This document shows, in pieces, positions 1 through 6,312 of a DNA stretch of 6,318 nt. Each line of letters opens with the position of its first letter. Positions within the stretch are counted from its first letter, which is position 1. Below the pieces are notes generated by a model. It was given only the letters and a program-made list of their open reading frames with translations, searched no databases and had not been told where the DNA came from. A program made the position numbers and the translations under genes. The stretch comes from Desulfotomaculum sp. (lineage in GTDB: Bacteria > Bacillota > Desulfotomaculia > Desulfotomaculales > Desulfohalotomaculaceae), in assembly GCA_021129815.1 (NCBI GenBank), contig JAJOKN010000105.1, positions 1 to 6,318 of the forward strand, read 5' to 3'.

Positions 1-5
1 TATTA

Positions 6-11
6 TATAAT
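6..11 (+). promoter_or_regulatory. Probable -10 box of the rpmH operon promoter
   Basis: A perfect TATAAT hexamer lies 37 nt upstream of the rpmH start codon. Transcription would begin at about position 18 and give a leader of roughly 30 nt carrying the rpmH ribosome binding site. The matching -35 box would lie before position 1, so only half of the promoter can be judged. The context fits, since rpmH commonly has its own promoter next to the origin, but the DNA is AT-rich and a chance hexamer is possible. Confidence 0.45.
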
Positions 12-35
12 TTAACTGTATGTTCTAGCATGAAT

Positions 36-43
36 GGGAGGTG
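36..43 (+). promoter_or_regulatory. Strong ribosome binding site of rpmH
   Basis: GGGAGGTG is a near-perfect Shine-Dalgarno sequence, 5 nt before the TTG at position 49. It decides the rpmH start: no ATG, GTG or other TTG in the right frame lies at a proper distance, and the protein read from this TTG begins with the family's conserved N-terminus. Confidence 0.85.
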
Positions 44-48
44 TAATT

Positions 49-186
49 TTGCCAAAGCGTACATATCAACCAAAAAAGAGAAAGCGCCTTAGAGTACATG
101 GTTTTTTGAAGCGCATGTCTACAAAAGGTGGGCGCAATGTATTGAAGAGAAGAAGGTTAAAAGGTAGAAAGAGATTGTGTGTATAA
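49..186 (+). CDS. rpmH: 50S ribosomal protein L34
   Basis: This is a 45-residue, extremely basic protein, the size of the L34 family (usually 44-46 residues). It starts at TTG and reads MPKRTYQPKKRKR, followed by the HGF-KRM-T--GR core and the RRR-KGRKRL tail that define L34. L34 is a small 23S rRNA-binding component of the large ribosomal subunit. Many L34 proteins start MKRTYQP; here a proline follows the initiator Met, as in some other bacteria. The last residues are LCV, whereas many relatives end in something like LTV or LSA, so the cysteine is a small oddity. It is first in the run to rnpA, 28 nt downstream, and is probably co-transcribed with it. High synthesis is expected from the strong ribosome binding site. 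The gene is too short for many automatic gene finders and is easily missed because of its TTG start. Confidence 0.97.
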   Translation: MPKRTYQPKKRKRLRVHGFLKRMSTKGGRNVLKRRRLKGRKRLCV

Positions 187-214
187 CTAATTTGCGCATA
201 GGGTAAATATTTTT

Positions 215-577
215 ATGTGTAATGTTGATAGCAAAGTCAAAAAAAAATTCAATTCCTTGAAGAAGGATCGTGACTTTAGAAGGGTATACAAGTGTGGTAT
301 TTCAACAGCCGACAGAAATTTAATTATGTATAAGCTTATGTCAGGGCTTAGTGAAGTGTGCATAGGAATAGCTGTGAGTAAAAAGATAGGTAAAGCAGTT
401 AGGAGAAATAGGATTAAGAGAATTATAAGGGAAATTTGTAGGCTTAATATCGATCAATTTGATGATGGCTGTGACTATGTGATAATTCCTAGGCCGGCAA
501 TTGTACAGTGTGATTACCGGCAGATTGAGAAGAGTATTTTAAATTTATTAAAAAGGCTTAAAAAAATCAGGAGATGA
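215..577 (+). CDS. rnpA: Ribonuclease P protein component
   Basis: The protein has 120 residues, which is typical for the family. It is the protein subunit of RNase P; together with the RnpB catalytic RNA it removes 5' leaders from pre-tRNAs in the cytoplasm. The N-terminal part has the family pattern L-K-DRDFRRVYKCG (about residues 15-28). The diagnostic block lies at about 50-73, ending in the RNR motif (64-66) followed by IKRIIRE. The C-terminus is a lysine- and arginine-rich helix. Upstream of ATG 215 in this frame there is only a stop at 188 and no ATG, GTG or TTG, so this is the first usable start. It gives a slightly long, charged N-terminus before the conserved part. The ribosome binding site is weak (AGGG at about 200-203, 11 nt away), unlike the strong sites of its neighbours, which may keep RnpA synthesis well below that of L34. 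The stop lies 4 nt before yidD. Confidence 0.97.
   Translation: MCNVDSKVKKKFNSLKKDRDFRRVYKCGISTADRNLIMYKLMSGLSEVCIGIAVSKKIGKAVRRNRIKRIIREICRLNIDQFDDGCDYVIIPRPAIVQCDYRQIEKSILNLLKRLKKIRR
569..573 (+). promoter_or_regulatory. Ribosome binding site of yidD inside the end of rnpA
   Basis: AGGAG sits in the last codons of rnpA, 8 nt before the TTG at 582. It supports that TTG as the yidD start: the nearby ATG at 574 runs into a stop after three more codons. The overlap with rnpA suggests that the two genes are translated in a coupled way. Confidence 0.75.
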
Positions 578-581
578 AAAA

Positions 582-791
582 TTGGTAAAGAGAGCAGTAA
601 TTTTATTATTATTATTTTATCGCAAATTTATTTCTCCTTTTAAACCGCCAACTTGCAGGTTTGTTCCCACGTGTTCTGAGTATTCAATTCTGGCTGTAAA
701 GAAATACGGTGTTATAAAAGGGTTGTGGCTCACTTTGAAAAGGCTGCTTAAATGTCATCCTTTTCATCCAGGTGGTTATGACCCTGTGTAG
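582..791 (+). CDS. yidD: Membrane protein insertion efficiency factor YidD
   Basis: This 69-residue protein belongs to the YidD family (usually about 70-85 residues), thought to sit at the inner face of the membrane and help YidC insert membrane proteins. The start is TTG, 4 nt after rnpA. Family motifs are complete: a hydrophobic, amphipathic start (residues 5-12) leading to YRKFISP, then CRFVPTCSEY (25-34), a helix with KYG--KG--L--KRLLKCHPFHPGGYDPV to the end. The three characteristic cysteines are at 25, 31 and 58. It has no cleavable signal peptide and no clear spanning segment, which fits a peripheral membrane protein. Its place between rnpA and yidC is the standard one and supports the assignment. 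Its exact biochemical role is still poorly defined in the family. Confidence 0.96.
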   Translation: MVKRAVILLLLFYRKFISPFKPPTCRFVPTCSEYSILAVKKYGVIKGLWLTLKRLLKCHPFHPGGYDPV

Positions 792-805
792 TTTTTTTAT
801 ATTTT

Positions 806-811
806 AGGAGG
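806..811 (+). promoter_or_regulatory. Ribosome binding site of yidC
   Basis: A perfect AGGAGG lies 8 nt before the TTG at 820. It supports TTG as the yidC start; the GTG at 822 is out of frame and there is no in-frame ATG nearby. Confidence 0.8.
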
Positions 812-819
812 CGTGAAAT

Positions 820-1482
820 TTGTGGAATGCATTTGTTGATGGAATAAAGTCAGTGATTGATTTGCTGTACGATTTTACAAGCTTAATAGGTCTGCCGAGC
901 TATGCATTGGCTATCACATTACTGACTGTAGCTATTAAACTTATTTTGTATCCGCTTACTAAAAAGCAGATGCAATCTATGAAAATGATGCAAAAACTTG
1001 CTCCAAAGATAAGAGAAATTCAACAAAAATATAAGAATAAAAACCCACAAAAGATGCAGCAAAAGCTCATGGACCTGTACAGGGAAAATAATGTTAATCC
1101 ACTAGCAGGCTGTCTGCCTATTTTAATTCAAATGCCTATATTGATTGGGCTTTATCAAGCACTTTTGACATACGAATTTTCAAACGTTCAGCACGCACAT
1201 TTTTTTTGGATTGAAACATTAAAGGATAAAGATCCTTTTTATATTTTACCGCTGTTTGCAGCACTTACTACTTATTTTCAGTCTAGACTCACTATGAATG
1301 TTGAAGATCAAACTCAGAAAATAATGTTATATATGATGCCTGTTTTGATTGGTTGGTTTGCTTCTATTGTGCCTTCAGGTTTGGTGTTGTACTGGGTGGT
1401 ATTTAACATAATGGGTATTATACAGCAGTATTTTATAAATAAACATATAGAAGCTGCGGAGAAAGGAGTAACTCGGCAGTGA
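820..1482 (+). CDS. yidC: Membrane protein insertase YidC (Oxa1/SpoIIIJ family)
   Basis: The protein has 220 residues and is the short Gram-positive form, without the large periplasmic domain of proteobacterial YidC. It inserts and folds membrane proteins alone or with the Sec translocon. Order of parts: a short N-terminal amphipathic stretch (1-22), first membrane segment (about 25-47) ending in LYPLTKKQ, a charged cytoplasmic helical hairpin (48-90), then VNPLAGCLPILIQMPI leading into the second segment (about 98-117), and three more segments (about 139-156, 168-186, 187-204) with the conserved PSGLVLYW (185-192). The C-terminal tail is short. No lipobox cysteine is seen near the start, unlike Bacillus SpoIIIJ, so it is probably not a lipoprotein. 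The residue aligned with the groove arginine of the family (Arg366 in E. coli) is Lys40 here. The start is TTG. Its stop overlaps the jag start by 4 nt. Confidence 0.97.
   Translation: MWNAFVDGIKSVIDLLYDFTSLIGLPSYALAITLLTVAIKLILYPLTKKQMQSMKMMQKLAPKIREIQQKYKNKNPQKMQQKLMDLYRENNVNPLAGCLPILIQMPILIGLYQALLTYEFSNVQHAHFFWIETLKDKDPFYILPLFAALTTYFQSRLTMNVEDQTQKIMLYMMPVLIGWFASIVPSGLVLYWVVFNIMGIIQQYFINKHIEAAEKGVTRQ
1464..1468 (+). promoter_or_regulatory. Ribosome binding site of jag inside the end of yidC
   Basis: AGGAG, as part of GAAAGGAG, lies 10 nt before the GTG at 1479. With the GTGA overlap of the yidC stop and jag start it points to translational coupling of the two genes and decides the GTG start. 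Confidence 0.75.
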
Positions 1483-2099
1483 AAGAATTAGAAGTTTCAG
1501 GAAGGACGGTTGAAGATGCGCTTAGATCAGCTCTTTTGCGTTTAGGTGTATCGAGAGAAGAGGTAGATTATGAAGTAATTGATGAAGGTTCAAAAGGATT
1601 ATTTGGAATATTTGGTGCAAGGACTGCTAAGATTAGAGTTGTTGTAAAGCAAAATCCTGTAGATAAGCTTGTAAAATTTTTAAAAGAAGTTACTATTGCG
1701 ATGGGATTGCTTATTGATGTTGAAGTTTCAGTTAAGGAAGGGACTATAAGTGCAAACATAAAGGGAGAAAATTTGGGTGTTTTAATTGGCAGAAGAGGCG
1801 AAACTCTAGATGCTCTTCAATATTTGTCTAATTTAGTAGTTAACAAAAATAGCGAAGCAAAGCAAAAGATTATACTTGATATTGAAGGTTATCGCAATCG
1901 CAGAAAGAATACGCTGCAAAAACTCGCTTTGAGGTTGGCTGATAAGGTAAGAAAGCAAGGTAAAAGCATAGTGCTAGAACCAATGAATGCACAAGAAAGA
2001 AGGGTTATTCATACTACACTTCAGTCAAGAGATGATATTTACACTTTTAGCGAAGGTGAAGAGCCGTATCGCAAAATTGTAATTGCTCCTAAAAAGTAG
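1479..2099 (+). CDS. jag: Jag RNA-binding protein (KhpB/EloR family; Jag-N, KH and R3H domains)
   Basis: The protein has 206 residues and the full three-domain layout. A Jag-N domain (about 1-52) carries the KGLFGIFG signature (39-46). A KH domain (about 60-138) has the RNA-contacting GRRG loop at 104-107, followed by ETLDALQYLSNLVVN. An R3H domain (about 140-205) has the defining Arg174-xxx-His178 pair within ERRVIHTTLQ. Jag/KhpB homologues bind RNA in the cytoplasm and have been linked in streptococci to cell elongation and division; the name comes from 'SpoIIIJ-associated gene'. The 4-nt overlap with yidC is the usual arrangement in Firmicutes. Unlike some relatives, there is no long linker between Jag-N and KH, so this is the short form. 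It is the last gene before the terminator at 2193-2228. The molecular targets cannot be told from sequence. Confidence 0.96.
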   Translation: MKELEVSGRTVEDALRSALLRLGVSREEVDYEVIDEGSKGLFGIFGARTAKIRVVVKQNPVDKLVKFLKEVTIAMGLLIDVEVSVKEGTISANIKGENLGVLIGRRGETLDALQYLSNLVVNKNSEAKQKIILDIEGYRNRRKNTLQKLALRLADKVRKQGKSIVLEPMNAQERRVIHTTLQSRDDIYTFSEGEEPYRKIVIAPKK

Positions 2100-2192
2100 C
2101 TTGTTGGGTATAATAATATAGTGCAAAGAATTAGTATAGATGTTAAAATTTATAGTGTTAATACCTAAAGCAAAATTTTTGTTTTTGAAATT

Positions 2193-2228
2193 TTAAGCCC
2201 GAACTTAGTTTGAAAAGTGCGGGCTTAA
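2193..2228 (+). terminator. Rho-independent terminator between jag and mnmE
   Basis: Two arms pair perfectly over nine bases, TTAAGCCCG (2193-2201) with CGGGCTTAA (2220-2228). After one A/G mismatch come four more pairs, ACTT (2203-2206) with AAGT (2215-2218), closing an 8-nt loop. A T-rich stretch with four consecutive Ts follows (2229-2240). It is the only GC-rich hairpin in the 165-nt gap and lies about 95 nt after the jag stop, so it probably ends the rpmH-jag transcript. The T-tract is broken by A and G, so read-through into mnmE is possible. Confidence 0.8.
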
Positions 2229-2243
2229 TTAGTTTTGTGTTGG

Positions 2244-2252
2244 AAAAGGGGA
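2244..2252 (+). promoter_or_regulatory. Ribosome binding site of mnmE
   Basis: AAAAGGGGA is a purine-rich site 12 nt before ATG 2265. It favours that ATG over an in-frame TTG at 2235, which has only the terminator tail upstream and would add ten residues not found in the family. Confidence 0.6.
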
Positions 2253-2264
2253 TGTTTAGTTTTT

Positions 2265-3650
2265 ATGAATGAGACTATAGCTGCTATTGCTACTCCTTTA
2301 GGTGAAGGCGGCATTGGAATTGTTAGGATGAGTGGGCCAAAATCAATTGATATAGCAAAAAAAGTGTTTAGACCAAAATACAATCACAATTGGCATGATG
2401 GTCCGGGATTTAGAATTGTTTACGGACATGTAGTTGATCCAGAAAGAGATGAGGTTATTGATGAGGTAGTGCTTTCGCTCATGCGTTCACCGAAGAGTTT
2501 TACTGGTGAAGATGTAGTTGAAATTAACTGTCATGGAGGAATATTGGTTACTAAGAAGATATTGCAGTTAGTTTTGAATAACGGTGCATCTTTAGCAGAG
2601 CCGGGAGAGTTCACAAAAAGAGCGTTTTTAAACGGCAGAATAGATTTGATTCAGGCTGAATCGATAATAGATATTATACGTGCAAAAACCGACGTTGCTC
2701 TAAAAATTTCGACATTACAATTAAAAGGTGAATTATCTAAAAAGATAAATCACATACAAAGAGAACTTTTGAAACTGCTTGCACAGATTGAAGCCAGCAT
2801 TGATTTTCCAGAAGATGCCGAAGAAGTTTGTTGTGATGATTTGAAGTTGAGTTTAGAATCGATTTTAAAAGATTTGAATAAATTTATAGATAATTACAAA
2901 ATAGGAAAAATATACACAGAAGGAGCTTTGGTTTCGATAGTCGGAAAGCCAAATGTGGGAAAATCTTCGCTTATGAATTTGTTGTTAAATGAAAACAGAG
3001 CTATTGTTACAGAGATACCAGGAACTACTAGAGATACAATAGAAGAAGTTATAAACATAGAAGGAATTCCAGTTAGAATTGTAGATACAGCAGGCTTAAG
3101 AGAAGCAGAAGATGCAATAGAAAGAATTGGAGTTGAACGTTCAAAAGAAGTCATAAGAAGGTCAAATTTAGTTTTGTTTGTTTTAGATGTATTATATGGA
3201 TTTACTGATGAAGATAGAGAAATACTCGATATGATAAGAGATATAAAGAAGATAATTTTGATAAATAAAATTGATATTTCTGATGAAAGAGCAAAAGTGC
3301 AGATTGAAGAAATAGAAAAAAATTTCAAAGGTGAAGATATTGTTAAAATTTCTGCGGTAAAAGGAACAGGACTTGAAGAATTAAAACAGAAGATAGCTAG
3401 TGCTATGTTAGACAAAGAAGTGAACATTTCTGACTTAGCGGTGTTTTCTAGAGAAAGGCACAGGCTTGCTTTGGAAAAGGCGAGGAAGTATATTGAGGAA
3501 TCATTGAGGGATGCAGATAAAAATGTTCCGCTTGACTTGCTGTCTATAAATATTCGAGGAGCATGGGAAGCGTTGGGTGAAATAACAGGCAGCGCAGTGA
3601 CAGAGGATTTGGTAGATACAATATTCAGGGACTTTTGTATTGGCAAATGA
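2265..3650 (+). CDS. mnmE: tRNA modification GTPase MnmE
   Basis: The protein has 461 residues from ATG 2265, the normal length. With MnmG it installs the cmnm5 (or nm5) group on the wobble uridine (U34) of tRNAs that read codons of the split boxes. MnmE supplies the tetrahydrofolate-bound carbon unit and GTP-driven conformational change. The N-terminal folate-binding domain (about 1-118) starts with ETIAAIATPLGEGGIGIVR and has the FTGEDVVEI-CHGG block. A helical domain follows, interrupted by a Ras-like G domain (about 215-380). G-domain motifs are intact: P-loop GKPNVGKSS (227-235), GTTRDT (253-258), DTAGLRE (274-280), NKID (334-337). The C-terminal FCIGK (457-461) carries the conserved catalysis-linked Cys458. 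A longer form starting at TTG 2235 is unlikely. mnmG begins 10 nt after the stop, which fits the 1:1 complex of the two proteins. Confidence 0.97.
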   Translation: MNETIAAIATPLGEGGIGIVRMSGPKSIDIAKKVFRPKYNHNWHDGPGFRIVYGHVVDPERDEVIDEVVLSLMRSPKSFTGEDVVEINCHGGILVTKKILQLVLNNGASLAEPGEFTKRAFLNGRIDLIQAESIIDIIRAKTDVALKISTLQLKGELSKKINHIQRELLKLLAQIEASIDFPEDAEEVCCDDLKLSLESILKDLNKFIDNYKIGKIYTEGALVSIVGKPNVGKSSLMNLLLNENRAIVTEIPGTTRDTIEEVINIEGIPVRIVDTAGLREAEDAIERIGVERSKEVIRRSNLVLFVLDVLYGFTDEDREILDMIRDIKKIILINKIDISDERAKVQIEEIEKNFKGEDIVKISAVKGTGLEELKQKIASAMLDKEVNISDLAVFSRERHRLALEKARKYIEESLRDADKNVPLDLLSINIRGAWEALGEITGSAVTEDLVDTIFRDFCIGK

Positions 3651-3654
3651 GGTG
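3649..3654 (+). promoter_or_regulatory. Ribosome binding site of mnmG overlapping the mnmE stop
   Basis: GAGGTG overlaps the mnmE TGA and lies 6 nt before GTG 3661. It decides the mnmG start: the in-frame TTG at 3640, GTG at 3652 and TTG at 3655 lie before or within or directly against this site and have no comparable site of their own. The overlap suggests translational coupling of mnmE and mnmG. Confidence 0.75.
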
Positions 3655-3660
3655 TTGAAT

Positions 3661-5553
3661 GTGATTTACAGTGCTGGAGAATATGATGTGATAGTTATTG
3701 GATTGGGTCATTCTGGATGTGAAGCTGCTTTAGCATCAGCTAGGATGGGTTTTAGGACATTGGCGCTTACGCTTAATTTAGAAAATATAGCTCTTATGCC
3801 GTGCAATCCTTCCATAGGTGGACCTGCTAAGTCTCACTTGGTTCGTGAAATAGATGCTTTAGGCGGAGAGATGGCTTTAAATACTGATAAGAGTGCCATT
3901 CAAATGAGAATGTTGAATACCAAAAAAGGGCCAGCTGTGCGTGCGCTCAGAGCTCAGTGCGATAAAAGGCTTTATCAAAAGAATATGAAAATTGCATTGG
4001 AAAAAGAACCAAATTTGAATTTAAAACAGCTTATAGCAGAACGAATTGTGATTAAAAATGGGAGAGTAACTGGGGTTATAACTCATACAGGTGCGAAGTT
4101 TAAATCCAAAGCAGTGATAATAACTTCTGGCACGTACTTAAAGAGCAGGGTTATCATTGGAAATGCATATTTTAACACAGGTCCAAATTATCAGCATGCT
4201 GCTGTAAACTTATCCGACAATTTAAAAGATCTCGGGATAAAGCTTATGCGCTTTAAAACAGGGACGCCTGCACGCGTTGACAGGCGAACGGTAGATTTTA
4301 CTAAGATGATAGAGCAGCCAGGAGATGAAAAGCCGTATAATTTCTCCTTTATTTCTCCCATAAGAGAGAGAAAACAGGTCTCCTGCTGGCTTACTTATAC
4401 GAATGAAAAAACCCATGAGATTATAAGGGAACACTTGCATCTTTCACCTTTATACAGCGGAGTCATAGAAGGCGTTGGACCACGATATTGTCCTTCGATT
4501 GAAGACAAGGTGGTCAGGTTTGCGGACAAAGATAGGCATCAAGTGTTTATAGAACCTGAAGGGTTGGACACTTATGAGTTGTATGTGCAGGGAATGTCAA
4601 CGAGTTTGCCTGAATATGTCCAGTATAAATTTTTGAGAACTATTCCAGGATTAGAAAATGTAGAAATTATTCGTCCTGCTTATGCAATTGAATATGACTG
4701 CATAGAGCCTACACAGCTTAAACTGTCATTAGAATTAAAGGGAATTGAAGGACTATTTTTTGCAGGACAGATAAATGGCACTTCAGGATATGAAGAAGCT
4801 GCTGCACAGGGATTGATTGCTGGCATAAATGCTGTTATGTATATACAAAATAGACCTCCGCTTATCTTAAGCCGTGCGGAAAGCTACATAGGAGTGATCA
4901 TAGATGATCTTGTAACCAAAGGCACAGAGGAACCGTACAGACTTTTGACTTCTAGGGCAGAATACAGATTGTTCTTAAGACAGGACAATGCAGATTTAAG
5001 GCTTACGGAAAAAGGAAGAGCTGTTGGACTTGTAAATGATGAAAGATGGGAATTGTTTAATAGGAAAAAAGAATTGATTGATAAAAAGCTAAAATGGCTT
5101 AAAAAAACATATATTTTACCAAAAACAGAAATAAATGAGAAAATGAAACAAATAGGAATTTCTCCTATAAAACAAAAAATAAACTTATATGCTTTGCTCA
5201 AAAGGCCGGAAGTATCATTCGATACGCTTAAGGAATTGGGTTTTGAAATAGATGAAGAGAGCATAGATGTTTTGGAAGAACTTACAGCACAGGTAAAATA
5301 CGAAGGATATATTGAGAAGCAGAAGAACCTGATTGAAAAATTCAAAAGGCTTGAAAATTTAAAACTTGATGCAGATATAGATTATAACGAAATAAAAGGG
5401 CTTAGAACTGAAGCAAAGCAAAAGTTAAACAAAATAAAACCTGAGTCCATAGGACAAGCTTCGCGAATATCTGGAGTCAATCCTGCGGATATTTCAGTTT
5501 TGTTGATTTGGTTAGAACAGAGGAAGAAAAAAAACAATGTTGCAAACAAATAG
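3661..5553 (+). CDS. mnmG: tRNA uridine-5-carboxymethylaminomethyl synthesis enzyme MnmG (GidA), FAD-dependent
   Basis: The protein has 630 residues from GTG 3661, the usual length of long-form MnmG. It binds FAD and NADH and, in complex with MnmE, modifies U34 of tRNA. The N-terminal Rossmann motif is GLGHSGCEAA (14-23), with GxGxxG kept. The family block PCNPSIGGPAKSHLVREIDALGG spans about 47-69 with Cys48, and RYCPSIEDK (275-283) holds Cys277; both match the conserved cysteines known from E. coli (47 and 277). The second FAD-binding block AGQINGTSGYEEAAAQG is at 368-384 and TSRAEYRL at 430-437. A lysine-rich helical C-terminal domain, involved in MnmE binding in the family, ends in ISVLLIWLEQRKK plus a short basic tail. 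The length and the complete C-terminal domain separate it from the shorter TrmFO folate enzyme. rsmG follows after 21 nt. Confidence 0.97.
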   Translation: MIYSAGEYDVIVIGLGHSGCEAALASARMGFRTLALTLNLENIALMPCNPSIGGPAKSHLVREIDALGGEMALNTDKSAIQMRMLNTKKGPAVRALRAQCDKRLYQKNMKIALEKEPNLNLKQLIAERIVIKNGRVTGVITHTGAKFKSKAVIITSGTYLKSRVIIGNAYFNTGPNYQHAAVNLSDNLKDLGIKLMRFKTGTPARVDRRTVDFTKMIEQPGDEKPYNFSFISPIRERKQVSCWLTYTNEKTHEIIREHLHLSPLYSGVIEGVGPRYCPSIEDKVVRFADKDRHQVFIEPEGLDTYELYVQGMSTSLPEYVQYKFLRTIPGLENVEIIRPAYAIEYDCIEPTQLKLSLELKGIEGLFFAGQINGTSGYEEAAAQGLIAGINAVMYIQNRPPLILSRAESYIGVIIDDLVTKGTEEPYRLLTSRAEYRLFLRQDNADLRLTEKGRAVGLVNDERWELFNRKKELIDKKLKWLKKTYILPKTEINEKMKQIGISPIKQKINLYALLKRPEVSFDTLKELGFEIDEESIDVLEELTAQVKYEGYIEKQKNLIEKFKRLENLKLDADIDYNEIKGLRTEAKQKLNKIKPESIGQASRISGVNPADISVLLIWLEQRKKKNNVANK

Positions 5554-5574
5554 AAGAGGATGTTGTAAAAACTT

Positions 5575-6312
5575 ATGAATGAATCATTTGTAAAAACTTT
5601 GATTTCTATTGGAAAAGAACTGGGGTTTGAGTTTACACAGCAGCAACTGAACAAATTTAACACTTACTATGAATATTTAGTTGAGTTTAACAAACAAGTA
5701 AATTTAACTAGCATAACGAGACCAGAGGAATCAGCAGTTAAACACTTCATCGATTCACTCACTTGCTTGTATTGTATGGATATTGGGAGTAAACGCGCTG
5801 TTAGTATCATTGATATAGGCACAGGCGCAGGCTTTCCCGGCATGGTTTTGAAGATATACAATGATGATTTCAAACTCACTTTATTGGACTCCTTGCGCAA
5901 GAGAATAATTTTTTTAAACAGTTTGATAAGTAAAATTGAAACTAATGATGTAGAAGTAATACACGACAGAGCAGAGAATTTGGGGAGAGATAAAAAACAC
6001 AGAGAGATGTATGACTTTGCTGTATCAAGAGCAGTAGCAGAATTACCAGTGTTGGTTGAGTACTGCTTACCTTTTGTTAAAATAGGAGGTTGTTTTATAG
6101 CCTTAAAAGGTTCAAAAGGGTTAGATGAAATAAAAAACGCTGAGCATGCTATAAAAGAGTTAGGAGGAAAAATTGTTGGGTTTAAAAATATAAAACTGCC
6201 TTTGACAGCAGCCAATAGAACATTAATAAAGATAAAAAAAGGAAAGAAAACACCTGAAAAATTCCCACGAAAAGCAGGTATTCCAGCCAAAAGGCCGCTG
6301 TCCTATAAGTAG
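5575..6312 (+). CDS. rsmG: 16S rRNA (guanine-527-N7)-methyltransferase RsmG (GidB)
   Basis: The protein has 245 residues, normal for RsmG. It uses S-adenosylmethionine to methylate N7 of G527 (E. coli numbering) in 16S rRNA; loss in other bacteria gives low-level streptomycin resistance. The N-terminal helical part includes NLTSIT (43-48) and KHFIDSL (56-62). The SAM-binding loop IIDIGTGAGFPG is at 78-89, followed by LLDSLRKRI (103-111) and SRAVAELPVL (151-160). The basic C-terminus KFPRKAGIPAKRPL (229-242) is the family's standard ending. ATG 5575 is the first possible start, because an in-frame stop lies at 5566. The ribosome binding site (GAGGA, 5556-5560) is 14 nt away, longer than ideal. 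It follows mnmG closely, the classical gidA-gidB order, and ends six bases before the window edge. Confidence 0.97.
   Translation: MNESFVKTLISIGKELGFEFTQQQLNKFNTYYEYLVEFNKQVNLTSITRPEESAVKHFIDSLTCLYCMDIGSKRAVSIIDIGTGAGFPGMVLKIYNDDFKLTLLDSLRKRIIFLNSLISKIETNDVEVIHDRAENLGRDKKHREMYDFAVSRAVAELPVLVEYCLPFVKIGGCFIALKGSKGLDEIKNAEHAIKELGGKIVGFKNIKLPLTAANRTLIKIKKGKKTPEKFPRKAGIPAKRPLSYK

Noticed and set aside
1..48. Search for DnaA boxes or an origin, since rpmH usually lies next to oriC
   Set aside because: No TTATCCACA-like 9-mer is seen in the 48 bases available; any origin would lie outside the window.
769..800. Small inverted repeat (CAGG...CCTG) followed by a run of seven Ts after yidD, terminator-like
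   Set aside because: The stem has only four pairs plus a bulge, lies within the conserved HPGGYDPV coding region, and yidC follows at once with a strong ribosome binding site, so it is unlikely to stop transcription.
1568..1759. Short - strand frame opposite jag
   Set aside because: Shadow of the Jag-N and KH coding region; no independent gene signals.
2172..2194. AT-only inverted repeat (AAAATTT ... AAATTTT) just before the terminator
   Set aside because: Seven A/T pairs around a nine-base loop are weak and expected by chance in such AT-rich DNA.
2235..2264. Extended mnmE start at TTG 2235
   Set aside because: It would begin inside the terminator tail, has no Shine-Dalgarno site, and adds ten residues before the family's normal N-terminus at ATG 2265.
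2894..3646. A 250-codon open frame on the - strand opposite the G domain and C-terminus of mnmE
   Set aside because: It lies wholly opposite a clear MnmE, its translation is serine/isoleucine/phenylalanine-rich with no recognisable domain, and it is explained by the AT-rich codon usage of mnmE in the opposite strand.
4222..4440. Short - strand frame opposite the middle of mnmG
   Set aside because: Shadow of a conserved gene with no motif or context of its own.
4884..5663. Open frames on the - strand opposite the end of mnmG and the mnmG/rsmG junction
   Set aside because: Low-complexity serine/phenylalanine-rich shadow translations that overlap confirmed genes.
5667..6290. A 207-codon open frame on the - strand opposite rsmG
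   Set aside because: It is the reverse-strand shadow of a complete RsmG; no family motif is seen.
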